Of a stretch of 64,000 nt of DNA, positions 8,493 through 17,770 are shown in pieces. The stretch's first letter is position 1. Every line of letters begins with the position of its first letter. This DNA is from Aliidongia sp035943795 (GTDB lineage Bacteria > Pseudomonadota > Alphaproteobacteria > ATCC43930 > CGMCC-115725): NCBI RefSeq assembly GCF_035943795.1, contig NZ_DASZBY010000008.1:21620-85619 (forward strand), in the 5' to 3' direction. The position numbers and the translations under genes are program-made. The notes beneath the pieces are model-generated. The model saw only the letters and a program-made list of their open reading frames with translations. It did no database searches and was not told the origin of the DNA.

Positions 8493-9731
8493 TTAGGCGG
8501 CGAGCCGGTTCTTGTAGAACCGTCCGCCCTTCATGATCGCCGACAGATGGGCGCCCTGGTCCTGGAACAGGCCCAGGTCTTTGGTCGGGTCGCCATCGAC
8601 CACCAGCAGATCGGCATAGGCACCCGGCACCAACTCGCCCAATTCGCCCTCGCGCTGCAGCAGCTTCGCATTCACGATCGTCGCCGACTGGATGATCTCG
8701 AACGCCGGCATCACTTCGCTGCGGATCAGAAACTCGCGCGACTGGTCGTCCTGCAACTGGCCCAGCAGGTCGCTGCCGTAGCAGATCGGCACGCCGGTCT
8801 TGCGACACATGTCGAGCGAGCGCAGGCCCGCCTCCAGCACCACGTCGTTCTTTGCGAGGCTATAGTCGGTCAGGCCGAAATCCCGTCCGCGCCGCTTCAT
8901 GGCGTCATAGGCTACGAGAGTCGGCACCAGAAAGGCGCCCTTCTCCTTCATCAGGTCGACCGCTTCCTGGTCCATCAGGTTGCCGTGTTCGATCGAACGT
9001 ACGCCCTGGCCGACCGCGCGCTTCACCGCTTCGGCCGAATAGGCGTGGGCGCAGACGTAGGAGCCCCAATGCTGCGCTTCCTCGACGGCCGCCGCGATTT
9101 CGTCCAGGCGGAACTGCAGGCTGTCGAGCGGGTCGGCCTGGGAGGCGACACCGCCGGACACCATGATCTTGATCTGGTTGGCGCCCTTGCGCAGTTCGTC
9201 GCGCACCGCCTTGATCATGTCCGGCACGCCGTCGACGATACGGGTCGTGTAGCTGAGGCCCGAACAGCAGGCGCATTCGATCTCGGTCTGGGTCCGCTGG
9301 CGGAAATCGCCGTGGCCGCCGGTCTGGCTGATCGCCATGCCCGAGATGAACAGGCGCGGGCCATCGACCAGCCCGGTGTCGGACGCAACCTGCATGCCCC
9401 AGTCGCCGCCGGCCGTGTCGCGGACCGAGGTGAAGCCGCGCATCAGCATGTCGCGCATCAACACGCCCGCCTTGGCCGCGAGCAGGGTCAGCGGCACGCC
9501 AGCCAGATGCTGGATGTTCACTTCCGACAGGAAGATATGGATATGGGCGTCGATCAGGCCCGGCATCAGCACCTTGCCATCCAGGTCGACCCGCTGGGCC
9601 GAGGCCGATTTGATCGGCGTGTCGCTGACCTCCTTGATCCGGTCGCCTTCGACCAGCAATTCGATCCCGTCCTTGATCACGCCCGAGCGCACGTCGAGAA
9701 ACCGACCGCCGGTGAACAGAAAACTACCCAT
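8493..9731 (-). CDS. metal-dependent amidohydrolase, Xaa-Pro dipeptidase/prolidase-like
   Basis: This 412-residue amidohydrolase-superfamily enzyme has the HxH motif (His63, His65 in GLIDAHIHIF), a candidate carboxylated Lys188 (QIKIMVSGG), His229 (CAHAYSAEA), His249 (SIEHGNLMD) and a late Asp in CYGSDLLGQ, giving a full binuclear metal site. The KIMVSGG...DPLDSLQF segment is characteristic of the group that includes Xaa-Pro and Xaa-Arg dipeptidases. ATG 9731 (MGSFLFTGGRFLDV) is the natural start; the frame stays open upstream without homology. It lies between a GntR regulator and an importer, opposite hydroxyproline genes, so cleaving imported X-Hyp dipeptides or a Hyp lactam is a reasonable inference. 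The true substrate is not provable here. Confidence 0.88.
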   Translation of the reverse strand: MGSFLFTGGRFLDVRSGVIKDGIELLVEGDRIKEVSDTPIKSASAQRVDLDGKVLMPGLIDAHIHIFLSEVNIQHLAGVPLTLLAAKAGVLMRDMLMRGFTSVRDTAGGDWGMQVASDTGLVDGPRLFISGMAISQTGGHGDFRQRTQTEIECACCSGLSYTTRIVDGVPDMIKAVRDELRKGANQIKIMVSGGVASQADPLDSLQFRLDEIAAAVEEAQHWGSYVCAHAYSAEAVKRAVGQGVRSIEHGNLMDQEAVDLMKEKGAFLVPTLVAYDAMKRRGRDFGLTDYSLAKNDVVLEAGLRSLDMCRKTGVPICYGSDLLGQLQDDQSREFLIRSEVMPAFEIIQSATIVNAKLLQREGELGELVPGAYADLLVVDGDPTKDLGLFQDQGAHLSAIMKGGRFYKNRLAA

Positions 9732-9775
9732 GCCCCAAGCCCCTCGCCCATCGTGAATTCGGTCAGCCCCGTCCG

Positions 9776-10471
9776 TCACCCCGGACGATGCTGCCGCAGG
9801 AACGCCAGCAGATCCTCGCCGGCACTGTGCACGTGCCGACGCAGCAGATCGCCCGCTTCCTGGGCATTGCCGAGCCGGCATAGCTTCATCAATTGAGCAT
9901 GTTCGGTCCGCGCCCGCTCGACGCCGCTGGTCAGCACCAGCTGCAGCCGCGTGTAGCGATCGGTGTTCCCAAGCAAACTTTGGACCAGACTGAGCGAGCG
10001 GCTGCGTCCGGACGGCCGATACAGCGTCAGGTGGAATGTGGAGTTCATCTCGCCCCAGGCATGGACGTCGGGACCGTTCAGCGCATGCTCGTAACTGAGC
10101 AGGATACGATCGGCGGCGGCCAGGTCGGCCTCGGTCATCCTCGGAATGGCGCGCGCCAGCAGATCTGGTTCCAGCAGCGCGCGCAGATCGAACAGCTCCG
10201 CGATCTCGTCCAGCGACAGGGACGAAACGACGGCGCCGCGGTGAGCATGCAGCGTCACCAGCCCCTCGGCCTCCAGCTGCCGGAACGCCTCGCGAATCGG
10301 AATGCGGCTGATGCCCAGTTCGGCGGCCAGCGCGTCCTGGCGCAGATTCTCGCCCTCGGCATAGTCGCCGGCCAGGATGCGTTCGCGGATCGCGTCGGCC
10401 GCGGCCTCGGTCACCGTCTGGCGCTTCAGGAGCCCGCCTCGCTCGCGCGGTACCGTCGCCGTCACTGCCAC
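9776..10471 (-). CDS. GntR family regulator, FCD subfamily
   Basis: This is a 231-residue repressor-type regulator. Residues about 18-80 form the GntR winged helix (AADAIRERILAGDYAEGENL, then ELGISRIPIREAFRQLEAEG). Residues about 95-220 form an FCD effector domain with the metal or ligand histidine motif NSTFHLTLY and later RRHVHSAGEDL. It starts at GTG 10471. It is the first gene of the minus-strand unit and faces the hydroxyproline genes across a 156-base divergent promoter that contains a duplicated 17-bp element. It most likely controls both units, with hydroxyproline or a catabolic intermediate as effector; that last point is inference. Confidence 0.92.
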   Translation of the reverse strand: MAVTATVPRERGGLLKRQTVTEAAADAIRERILAGDYAEGENLRQDALAAELGISRIPIREAFRQLEAEGLVTLHAHRGAVVSSLSLDEIAELFDLRALLEPDLLARAIPRMTEADLAAADRILLSYEHALNGPDVHAWGEMNSTFHLTLYRPSGRSRSLSLVQSLLGNTDRYTRLQLVLTSGVERARTEHAQLMKLCRLGNAQEAGDLLRRHVHSAGEDLLAFLRQHRPG

Positions 10472-10536
10472 GCCCGTCGCCTCCGGTCATCGGTGATCCT
10501 GAGCAGGACCATAACAGGTCGATCGTCATTTTGTAA

Positions 10537-10579
10537 GATTGGATAAAATATGCCAATTGCAGGATTGGATAAAATATGC
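10537..10579. promoter_or_regulatory. duplicated operator-like element in the divergent hydroxyproline promoter
   Basis: The 17-mer GATTGGATAAAATATGC occurs twice without mismatch, at 10537-10553 and 10563-10579, a period of 26 bases (about 2.5 helical turns). The first copy lies inside a partial palindrome, ATTGG-10-CCAAT at 10538-10557. The element is AT-rich in very GC-rich surroundings and lies in the gap between the GntR start (10471) and the deaminase start (10628). It is the best candidate binding site for the adjacent GntR protein. Its TAAAAT core could also supply a -10 hexamer. Confidence 0.6.
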
Positions 10580-10627
10580 GATACGCAGTCATCCTTTCCA
10601 TTCAACCATCACGGCGGGCGACAGATC

Positions 10628-11542
10628 ATGGTGAAGCAGGTTACTTGGGCGGGCGTATTCCCGGCGGTCACCACGCAGTTCCACGCGGACGACAGCATCG
10701 ATTTCCCGGCGACCCAGAAGGTCGTGCGTGCGCTGATCGACGATGGCGTCGACGGCCTGATCGCCTGCGGATCGGTCGGTGAGAATTCGGCCCTGAGCGC
10801 CGGCGAGAAGCGGGAAGTCGTCGCCGCCATCAAGGAAGCGGCGGGAGGCCGGGTACCGGTCATCACCGGCGTCGCCGAGAATTCCACGCGCCTCGCCGAG
10901 GTCTATGCCCGCGATGTCGAGAATCTCGGCGCCGACGGGCTGATGCTGATGCCCCCGATGGTCTATTCGGCCAGCCCGCGCGAGATCGTGTCGTTCTTCA
11001 AGACCGTAGCGGCCGCCTCCGACCTGCCGATCATGATCTACAACAATCCGCCGGCCTACCGGAACGACGTGACCCCGGCCATGGTCCGGGAACTGAGCGA
11101 CGTCGATACGATCGTCGCCATCAAGGAATCCTCGGGCGACACGCGCCGCTTCGTCGACCTGCAGAACCTCAACGGCGACCGGTTCCAGCTGTTCTGCGGC
11201 CTGGACGACGTGATCCTGGAGACCGGCACGCTGGGCGCGGTCGGCTGGATCTCCGGCCTGTCCAACGTGTTCCCTCGGGAATGCCACCAGCTGTTTACCC
11301 TGGTGCGCGCCGGCCGGGCCCAGGAAGCCATGCCGCTCTATCGTTGGCTGATGCCGCTGCTGCATCTCGATGCGCGTGCCGATCTCGTGCAATGCATCAA
11401 GCTGTGCGAGCAGATCATGGGCCGCGGTTCGGAGCGCACGCGCGCCCCGCGCCTGATGCTGGAAGGCGCCGAGCGCGCTTTCGTCGAGGGCCTGATGAAG
11501 ACCGCGCTGGCGACCCGGCACCAGGTGGCGGAGGCGGCCTGA
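10628..11542 (+). CDS. DapA-family aldolase/deaminase, likely pyrroline-4-hydroxy-2-carboxylate deaminase
   Basis: This is a 304-residue class I aldolase-superfamily (DHDPS/NAL) protein. The Schiff-base Lys166 is in IVAIKESSGD, the general-base Tyr138 in IMIYNNPPAY, and the GSVGENSALSAGEK loop (48-61) binds the alpha-keto acid carboxylate in relatives. ATG 10628 is used because homology starts there (KQVTWAGVFPAVTTQF), although the frame is open upstream. Its stop overlaps the epimerase start (TGATG at 11540-11544). In bacterial trans-4-hydroxy-L-proline catabolism a DapA homologue deaminates pyrroline-4-hydroxy-2-carboxylate to alpha-ketoglutarate semialdehyde, and the two downstream genes supply the preceding steps. 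Another DapA-family reaction is possible if the operon is not for Hyp. Confidence 0.88.
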   Translation: MVKQVTWAGVFPAVTTQFHADDSIDFPATQKVVRALIDDGVDGLIACGSVGENSALSAGEKREVVAAIKEAAGGRVPVITGVAENSTRLAEVYARDVENLGADGLMLMPPMVYSASPREIVSFFKTVAAASDLPIMIYNNPPAYRNDVTPAMVRELSDVDTIVAIKESSGDTRRFVDLQNLNGDRFQLFCGLDDVILETGTLGAVGWISGLSNVFPRECHQLFTLVRAGRAQEAMPLYRWLMPLLHLDARADLVQCIKLCEQIMGRGSERTRAPRLMLEGAERAFVEGLMKTALATRHQVAEAA

Positions 11543-12567
11543 TGCCGGCGTTCGGCGGCGTGCCGGAGGGTCGGCACACCTTCTCCTGCCTCGACGGCCA
11601 TACCTGCGGCAACCCGGTCCGCCTGGTCACGGGCGGCGGGCCGCATCTCAGGGGCGCCACCATGAGCGAGCGGCGCCAGGATTTCCTGGCGCGCTTCGAC
11701 TGGGTGCGGCGCGCCCTGATGTTCGAGCCGCGCGGCCATGACGTGATGTCCGGCTCTATCCTCTACCCGCCGACCCGGGACGATTGCGACATCGCGATCC
11801 TGTTCATCGAAGTGTCCGGCTGCCTGCCGATGTGCGGCCACGGCACCATCGGCACGGTCACCATGGCGCTCGAAAACGGCCTGGTCACGCCGGAGACCGA
11901 GGGCACGGTGCGGCTCGATGCGCCGGCCGGCCCGGTGACTGCGACCTATGTGCGCAACGGCGCCCATGTCGACAGCGTACGGATCCGCAACGTGCCGTCG
12001 TTCCTCGCGTTCTCGGACGTGACGATCGAGGTCGAGGGCCTGGGCGAGTTGGTCGTCGACGTCGCCTATGGCGGTAATTTCTACGCGATCATCGAGCCGC
12101 AGAAGAACTATGCCGGCATCGACGCGCTGGGTGCCGACGGCATCCTGGGCCTGAGCCCGAAAGTCCGGGTCGCGATCAACCAGGCGGTCGATGCGGTCCA
12201 TCCGCTGGATCCGACCATTCGCGGCATCGGCCACGTGCAATGGACCGACAAGCCGCGCGATGGCCGCGCCCATGGCCGCAACGCGGTCTATTATGGCGAC
12301 AAGGCGATCGACCGCTCGCCCTGCGGCACCGGCACCTCGGCGCGTATGGCCCAGCTTGCTGCCCGCGGACGGCTGTCGGTCGGTCAGGATTTCGTCCATG
12401 AAAGCATCATCGGCACCCTGTTCGAGGGCCGGGTCGAGGCCGCCGAGCGGGTCGGCACGCTGGATGCGATCGTGCCCAGCATTTCCGGCTGGGCGCGCCA
12501 GCACGGCATCAACACGATCTTCGTCGATAGCCGGGATCCCCTTGCCGGCGGCTTCCAGCTCAGCTGA
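11542..12567 (+). CDS. 4-hydroxyproline 2-epimerase (proline racemase family)
   Basis: This is a 341-residue protein of the proline racemase superfamily. Both catalytic cysteines are present: Cys98 in LPMCGHGTIG and Cys261 in SPCGTGTSARM. This separates it from the trans-3-hydroxyproline dehydratases, where one is Thr. The segments CLDGHTCGNPVRLV and MFEPRGHDVMSGSILYPP are typical of the 4-hydroxyproline epimerase branch. It would convert trans-4-hydroxy-L-proline to cis-4-hydroxy-D-proline. ATG 11542 overlaps the preceding stop by one base, implying coupling. The oxidase gene follows 9 bases downstream. Confidence 0.92.
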   Translation: MPAFGGVPEGRHTFSCLDGHTCGNPVRLVTGGGPHLRGATMSERRQDFLARFDWVRRALMFEPRGHDVMSGSILYPPTRDDCDIAILFIEVSGCLPMCGHGTIGTVTMALENGLVTPETEGTVRLDAPAGPVTATYVRNGAHVDSVRIRNVPSFLAFSDVTIEVEGLGELVVDVAYGGNFYAIIEPQKNYAGIDALGADGILGLSPKVRVAINQAVDAVHPLDPTIRGIGHVQWTDKPRDGRAHGRNAVYYGDKAIDRSPCGTGTSARMAQLAARGRLSVGQDFVHESIIGTLFEGRVEAAERVGTLDAIVPSISGWARQHGINTIFVDSRDPLAGGFQLS

Positions 12568-12576
12568 AATAGCCCG

Positions 12577-13818
12577 ATGAACCAACAGATCGCGATCGTC
12601 GGCGCCGGGATCATCGGCATGAGCGCCGCCCGTGCCCTGCAACGGGCCGGCACGGCCGTTACCGTCTACGACCCCGAGGAGCCGGGCGCGGTCTGTTCGT
12701 TCGGCAATGCCGGCAACATCGCGATCGACCATGTCCGGCCGCTTGCGCGGCTCGACGTGCTCGCGACGGTGCCGCGCATGCTGGCCGACCCGCTGGCGCC
12801 GCTCTGTCTCAAATTTGCCGGCCTGCCGCACGCCTGGCCATGGCTATGGCGCGCCGCCGTCGCCGCCCGGCCGGCCCAGGAGCGACGTGGGACGCGCGCA
12901 TTGGGAGCGTTGCTGGGTGCGGCGCGCGCCGCCTGGGACGACGAGATCAAGCTGTCCGGGTTGGAAAGCCTGTTCCACACGGAAGGCGCGCTGGTCGTCT
13001 ATGAAAAAGCGGGGAGTCTTGCGGCCACTGCCGCGGATGCCGCGATCCTGCGCGAGCACGGCGTCCGGGTCGACATGCTGTCGGCCGACGAAATCAACCA
13101 GCGGGTCCCGGGCCTGGCCCAACAGGCGGCCGGCGGACGCTTTTATCCCGATGCGGCCCACACGGTCGATCCCCGCGGAATCGTGACCCATCTGGCCGAA
13201 CGCTTCGTGGCCGAGGGCGGCACGATCCGGCGCGAGAAGGTCACCGGCTTCCTGCTGGCCGAGGGCCGGGTCGCCGGCGTCCAGACGGCGCAGCGCGCCG
13301 AGACGGTGGACGCCGTCGTGCTCGCGACCGGCCTCGCCTCGCGTCCGCTGGCCGAGCAACTGGGCGCCCGCACGCCGATCAGCGGCGAGCGCGGCTACCA
13401 TGTCGTGCTGGAGAACGGTCCGCCGCTCGACCTGTCGGTCACGTTTGCCGAGCGCGGCTTCATCGCAACGCCCATGAACATGGGCGTGCGCCTGGCCGGG
13501 ACGGTCGAGCTGGGCGCCGGCACGGCACCCGACTGGCGCCGTGCCGAGGCGTTGCTGCATCACATGCGGGCACTCTACGGTCGGTCGGACCTGCGCGAGG
13601 CCAGCCGATGGACCGGCGACAGGCCGACGCTGCCCGACTATCTGCCGATGCTGGGGGCCAGCCCGCTCGCCCGCAACGCGGTCTTCGCGTTCGGCCATCA
13701 GCATATCGGCCTGACGCTCGCGGCCATCACCGGCCGCCTGGTGCGCGACCTGGTGCTGGAACGGCCGGTCGAGATCGACCTCCGGGCCTGCCGCACCGAC
13801 CGCTTCGGCCGGGTCTGA
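12577..13818 (+). CDS. FAD-dependent D-hydroxyproline dehydrogenase (DadA-like)
   Basis: This 413-residue DAO-family flavoprotein begins with the dinucleotide-binding motif IAIVGAGIIGMSAARALQ followed by a conserved acidic strand end (VTVYDPEEPG). It has the DAO-type RGYHVVLENGP and C-terminal FGHQHIGLTLAAITGRLV flavin-contact segment. By position it should oxidise cis-4-hydroxy-D-proline to pyrroline-4-hydroxy-2-carboxylate, the substrate of the DapA-family deaminase two genes upstream. The final enzyme of the route, alpha-ketoglutarate semialdehyde dehydrogenase, is not in the window. D-proline or another D-amino acid is an alternative substrate. Confidence 0.9.
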   Translation: MNQQIAIVGAGIIGMSAARALQRAGTAVTVYDPEEPGAVCSFGNAGNIAIDHVRPLARLDVLATVPRMLADPLAPLCLKFAGLPHAWPWLWRAAVAARPAQERRGTRALGALLGAARAAWDDEIKLSGLESLFHTEGALVVYEKAGSLAATAADAAILREHGVRVDMLSADEINQRVPGLAQQAAGGRFYPDAAHTVDPRGIVTHLAERFVAEGGTIRREKVTGFLLAEGRVAGVQTAQRAETVDAVVLATGLASRPLAEQLGARTPISGERGYHVVLENGPPLDLSVTFAERGFIATPMNMGVRLAGTVELGAGTAPDWRRAEALLHHMRALYGRSDLREASRWTGDRPTLPDYLPMLGASPLARNAVFAFGHQHIGLTLAAITGRLVRDLVLERPVEIDLRACRTDRFGRV

Positions 13819-13828
13819 TGCCGCGGCG

Positions 13829-14080
13829 CTAGCGACGATTCAGGAACAGGCCGAACACCAGTCCGACGGCACCGGCGGCCAGGAGAGCGGCAAGCGAGCG
13901 GCTGCCGATCAGGTCCCGGGCGCTGTCCGTCGCTTCGCCATAGCGCTGCTGCACCGTGCCGCCGAACTCGCGGACCTTGCCGCGCACTTCGGTCCTGGTA
14001 TCACCCGCCAGCGCTCCGACCGAGCTTTCCACGCGTCCCGCAACCCGCTTGGCTGCACCGATGACCGTATTGTCTTCCAT
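13829..14080 (-). CDS. CsbD-like small protein with C-terminal membrane anchor
   Basis: From ATG 14080 (MEDNTVIGAAKR) this gives 83 residues. Residues about 5-55 resemble the CsbD repeat pattern (AKRVAGRVESSVGALAGDTRTEVRG, then QQRYGEATDSARD). The last 25 residues form a hydrophobic glycine-rich segment ending FGLFLNRR, which recalls the tail anchor of YqjD/DUF883-type proteins. CsbD proteins are general-stress proteins of unknown mechanism. The frame is open further upstream into the DUF488 gene but shows no homology there. It lies 64 bases downstream of DUF488 on the same strand. Confidence 0.8.
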   Translation of the reverse strand: MEDNTVIGAAKRVAGRVESSVGALAGDTRTEVRGKVREFGGTVQQRYGEATDSARDLIGSRSLAALLAAGAVGLVFGLFLNRR

Positions 14081-14144
14081 GTCGGTTCTCCCTTGGTTGA
14101 GCCATCCCAACCGCCGAGGCGCCGGACGGTTCCGACCGTCGGCC

Positions 14145-14585
14145 TCACAGGAAGCTCGCGACCGCCTCCAGGTGATGAGCCTCGCAGCCCAGCTTTTCGA
14201 CGATGCGGGCACGATGGCAATGATGCCAGTCGGCCTCGTAGCACAGCAGGCAGCATCGTTCCGCCGAGGCCCGGGCGGCGACCTCCTCGAGCGCCTCGCC
14301 GGCCGCTTCGGTCGCCAGTTGCTCGTCGACGATGCGCCAAAACGTCGCCTGGTCGCCGGCGTGGTGGGCGGTCCTGCCCTCCTTCGGCGTGCCGAGCGGC
14401 TTCAGGTGAACGTAGCCGATGCCGGCCGCCAGCAGCGAAGCCGCAAGGCTGCTCTTGGAAAAGCCGGCGCGGCGCGACTGCGGCCGGTCGCGCACATCGA
14501 GCACGGTCTTGACCCCCGCCCGCTGCAGCGCCCCGATCACGTCGCTCTGCGCCGCCTTCTCGTACCCGATCGTCCAGATTTCCAT
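14145..14585 (-). CDS. DUF488 domain protein
   Basis: This is a 146-residue protein beginning MEIWTIGYEKAAQSDVIGAL, the standard DUF488 opening. It then has VKTVLDVRDRPQSRRAGFSK and the Cys/His-rich CCLLCYEADWHHCHRARI near the C-terminus, which is the family's most conserved segment. DUF488 members are small cytoplasmic proteins of unknown function that sometimes appear in stress or DNA-associated contexts. ATG 14585 is taken from homology; the open frame continues upstream across the divergent riboswitch leader without resemblance to anything. It is divergent from the gcv operon. Confidence 0.9.
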   Translation of the reverse strand: MEIWTIGYEKAAQSDVIGALQRAGVKTVLDVRDRPQSRRAGFSKSSLAASLLAAGIGYVHLKPLGTPKEGRTAHHAGDQATFWRIVDEQLATEAAGEALEEVAARASAERCCLLCYEADWHHCHRARIVEKLGCEAHHLEAVASFL

Positions 14586-14606
14586 CGATCCCGAAACCTC
14601 GCGCAA

Positions 14607-14612
14607 TTGACA
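14607..14612 (+). promoter_or_regulatory. possible -35 of the gcv operon promoter
   Basis: A perfect TTGACA hexamer lies about 45 bases upstream of the first riboswitch aptamer, in the correct orientation for gcvT. The -10 region about 17 bases downstream is GC-rich and does not match the consensus well, so the assignment is tentative. Confidence 0.35.
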
Positions 14613-14654
14613 CCGGCATCCGAAAATGCGACGGGTGGGTCCTGCCACTGATCC

Positions 14655-14852
14655 TCGTGGGAGAGACCGGAGAGCCCCAAAAGGGCCAGCCGGCGCCGAA
14701 GGAGCAACCGCCCCGGAAACTCTCAGGCAAACGGACCGCGAGGGGAAGGCGACTCTGGAAAGCAGGTTCCGATTCATTCGGGGCCTCACCGACGAGGTAA
14801 GCCGCGGGGAAACCCGTGAGCCAATCTTTCAGGTTCCCAGGACAGAGGGGGC
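14655..14852 (+). promoter_or_regulatory. tandem glycine riboswitch
   Basis: Two consecutive glycine aptamer-like segments are visible. Aptamer 1 runs from CTCGTGGGAGAGACCGG through CGCCGAAGGAGCAACCGCC and CTCAGGCAAACGGACC to GACTCTGGAAAGCAGG. Aptamer 2 runs from CACCGACGAGGTAAGCCG through CAATCTTTCAGGTTCCCAGGACAGAGGGGG. The short linker and conserved GGAGCAA, CTCAGGCAAA and TTTCAGG blocks are diagnostic of the gcvT-type tandem riboswitch. It sits 57 bases upstream of the gcvT ATG. In known cases glycine binding turns on the glycine cleavage operon, which fits here. Boundaries are approximate. Confidence 0.93.
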
Positions 14853-14908
14853 GCGGATCGTGTTCGCACGGTCTTTACGCGACCACCCTGTCTTCGAGCC
14901 GAGGATCC

Positions 14909-16024
14909 ATGAGCGCCATCCCGACAGAACCATCCCTGAAGCGTGTGCCGCTCCATGGTCTCCACGCCGAACTGGGCGCGAAGTTCGTGCCCTTCGCCGG
15001 CTACGAGATGCCGGTGCAATACAAGCTGGGGGTGCTGGGCGAACACCTGCACACCCGCACCAAGGCCGGCCTGTTCGACGTGTCGCACATGGGCCAGCTG
15101 CGCCTGCGCGGCGCAAACCCCGCTGCATCGCTCGAAACGCTGGTGCCGGGCGACATCCAGGCGCTGAAGCCCTGGCGGACCCGCTACACCCTGCTGACCA
15201 ACGACCAGGGCGGCGTGCTGGACGACCTGATGGTGACCAACCTCGAGGATCACCTGTTCCTGATCGTCAACGCCGCGACCAAGGACGCCGACATCGCCCA
15301 CCTGACGGCGCGGCTCGCAGGCGAGGCGGCCGTCGAGCCCCTGCCCGACCGCGCGCTGCTGGCACTGCAGGGACCGGCCGCGGCGAGCGTGCTGTCGCGC
15401 TTCGCCCCTTCGATCGGCGGCATGGCGTTCATGACCGCGGCGAACATCAGCTTCGACGGCATCCCCTGCTTCGTCACCCGGTCGGGCTACACCGGCGAGG
15501 ATGGCTACGAGATCTCGGTTCCCGGTGCCGAGGCGGAGCGTTTCGCGCGCCTGTTGCTGGCGCACGAGGAGGTCGCCGCGATCGGCCTCGGCGCCCGCGA
15601 CTCGCTGCGGCTCGAGGCCGGCCTGTGCCTTTACGGCCATGACATCGACGAGACCACGACCGTGATCGAGGCCGATCTGGCCTGGGCCGTCGGCAAGCGT
15701 CGACGGGCCGACGGTGGTTTCCCGGGTGCCGCGATCATTCAGCGGCAGTTGGCCGAGGGTGCGCCGCGCCGCCGCGTCGGCATCCTGCCCGAAGGCAAGG
15801 CACCGGCTCGCGAGCATACCGAGATCACCGACGGCACGACCAGGATCGGTGAGATCACCTCCGGCGGCTTCGGCCCGAGTCAGGGCGGCCCGGTCGCCAT
15901 GGGCTATGTCGACGCGAAACATGCCGCCATCGGCACCGCGATCACGCTGGTCGTGCGCGGCGTCGCCCGCCCGGCCCAGGTCGTGGCCCTGCCCTTCGTT
16001 CCCCATCGCTATTTCCGCGGCTGA
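14909..16024 (+). CDS. gcvT: glycine cleavage system T protein (aminomethyltransferase)
   Basis: This 371-residue T protein begins near LKRVPLHGLHAELGAKFVPFAGYEMPVQY and has the folate-binding core (DVSHMGQLRLRG; YTLLTNDQGGVLDDLMV; TRSGYTGEDGYEIS; GLGARDSLRLEAGLCLYGHD) and the GCV_T C-terminal barrel (ITSGGFGPSQGGPVAMGYV). It transfers the methylene group from aminomethyl-lipoyl-GcvH to tetrahydrofolate and releases ammonia. ATG 14909 is preceded by GAGG; earlier in-frame codons fall inside the riboswitch. It is the first gene of the gcvT-H-PA-PB operon. The L protein (lipoamide dehydrogenase) is not encoded here. Confidence 0.97.
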   Translation: MSAIPTEPSLKRVPLHGLHAELGAKFVPFAGYEMPVQYKLGVLGEHLHTRTKAGLFDVSHMGQLRLRGANPAASLETLVPGDIQALKPWRTRYTLLTNDQGGVLDDLMVTNLEDHLFLIVNAATKDADIAHLTARLAGEAAVEPLPDRALLALQGPAAASVLSRFAPSIGGMAFMTAANISFDGIPCFVTRSGYTGEDGYEISVPGAEAERFARLLLAHEEVAAIGLGARDSLRLEAGLCLYGHDIDETTTVIEADLAWAVGKRRRADGGFPGAAIIQRQLAEGAPRRRVGILPEGKAPAREHTEITDGTTRIGEITSGGFGPSQGGPVAMGYVDAKHAAIGTAITLVVRGVARPAQVVALPFVPHRYFRG

Positions 16025-16049
16025 TGCCCCGATCCCAAGGAGTTCCGAG

Positions 16050-16426
16050 ATGAGCACGATCCACTATACCAAGAGCCACGAATGGATCCGGGTCGACGGC
16101 GACACCGCGACCGTCGGCATCACCGCCCATGCCGCCGAAGCGCTGGGCGATGTCGTCTATGTCGAGGTTCCGGCCGCCGGCAAGGCGCTGTCGAAGGGCA
16201 AGGAGGCCGCCGTCGTCGAGTCGGTCAAGGCCGCAAGCGAGGTCTATGCGCCGGTCTCCGGCACGGTCACCGAGGGCAACCCGGCGCTCGCCGACGATCC
16301 GGCGCTGGTCAACAAGGACGCCATGGGCGACGGCTGGTTCTTCAAGCTGACCGTCAGCGACCAGAGCGAACTCGCCGACCTGCTCGATCAGGCCGCCTAC
16401 GACGCCCTGGTCGCGGAGAGCCACTG

Positions 16427-16427
<1 letters not shown>
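16050..16427 (+). CDS. gcvH: glycine cleavage system H protein
   Basis: This is a 125-residue lipoyl carrier. The lipoylated residue is Lys60 in AVVESVKAASEVYAP. The fold markers YTKSHEWIRVDGDTATVGIT and GDVVYVEVPAAG are intact, and the length matches the family. AAGGAG lies 7 bases before ATG 16050, the strongest ribosome-binding site in the operon, which suits the high dosage needed for a shuttle protein. It carries the aminomethyl intermediate between the P and T proteins. The stop overlaps the gcvPA start by one base (TGATG). Confidence 0.97.

Positions 16428-17769
<1,342 letters not shown>

Positions 17770-17770
<1 letters not shown>

Noticed and set aside
8028..9896. 622-codon open frame on the + strand
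   Set aside because: Antisense to a permease and the amidohydrolase, whose catalytic residues are intact; its composition is that of a shadow frame.
11338..12831. 497-codon open frame on the minus strand
   Set aside because: Antisense to the epimerase and the start of the D-amino-acid dehydrogenase; no motif.
14786..16057. 423-codon minus-strand frame opposite gcvT
   Set aside because: Covers gcvT and the riboswitch, both firmly identified; no homology pattern.
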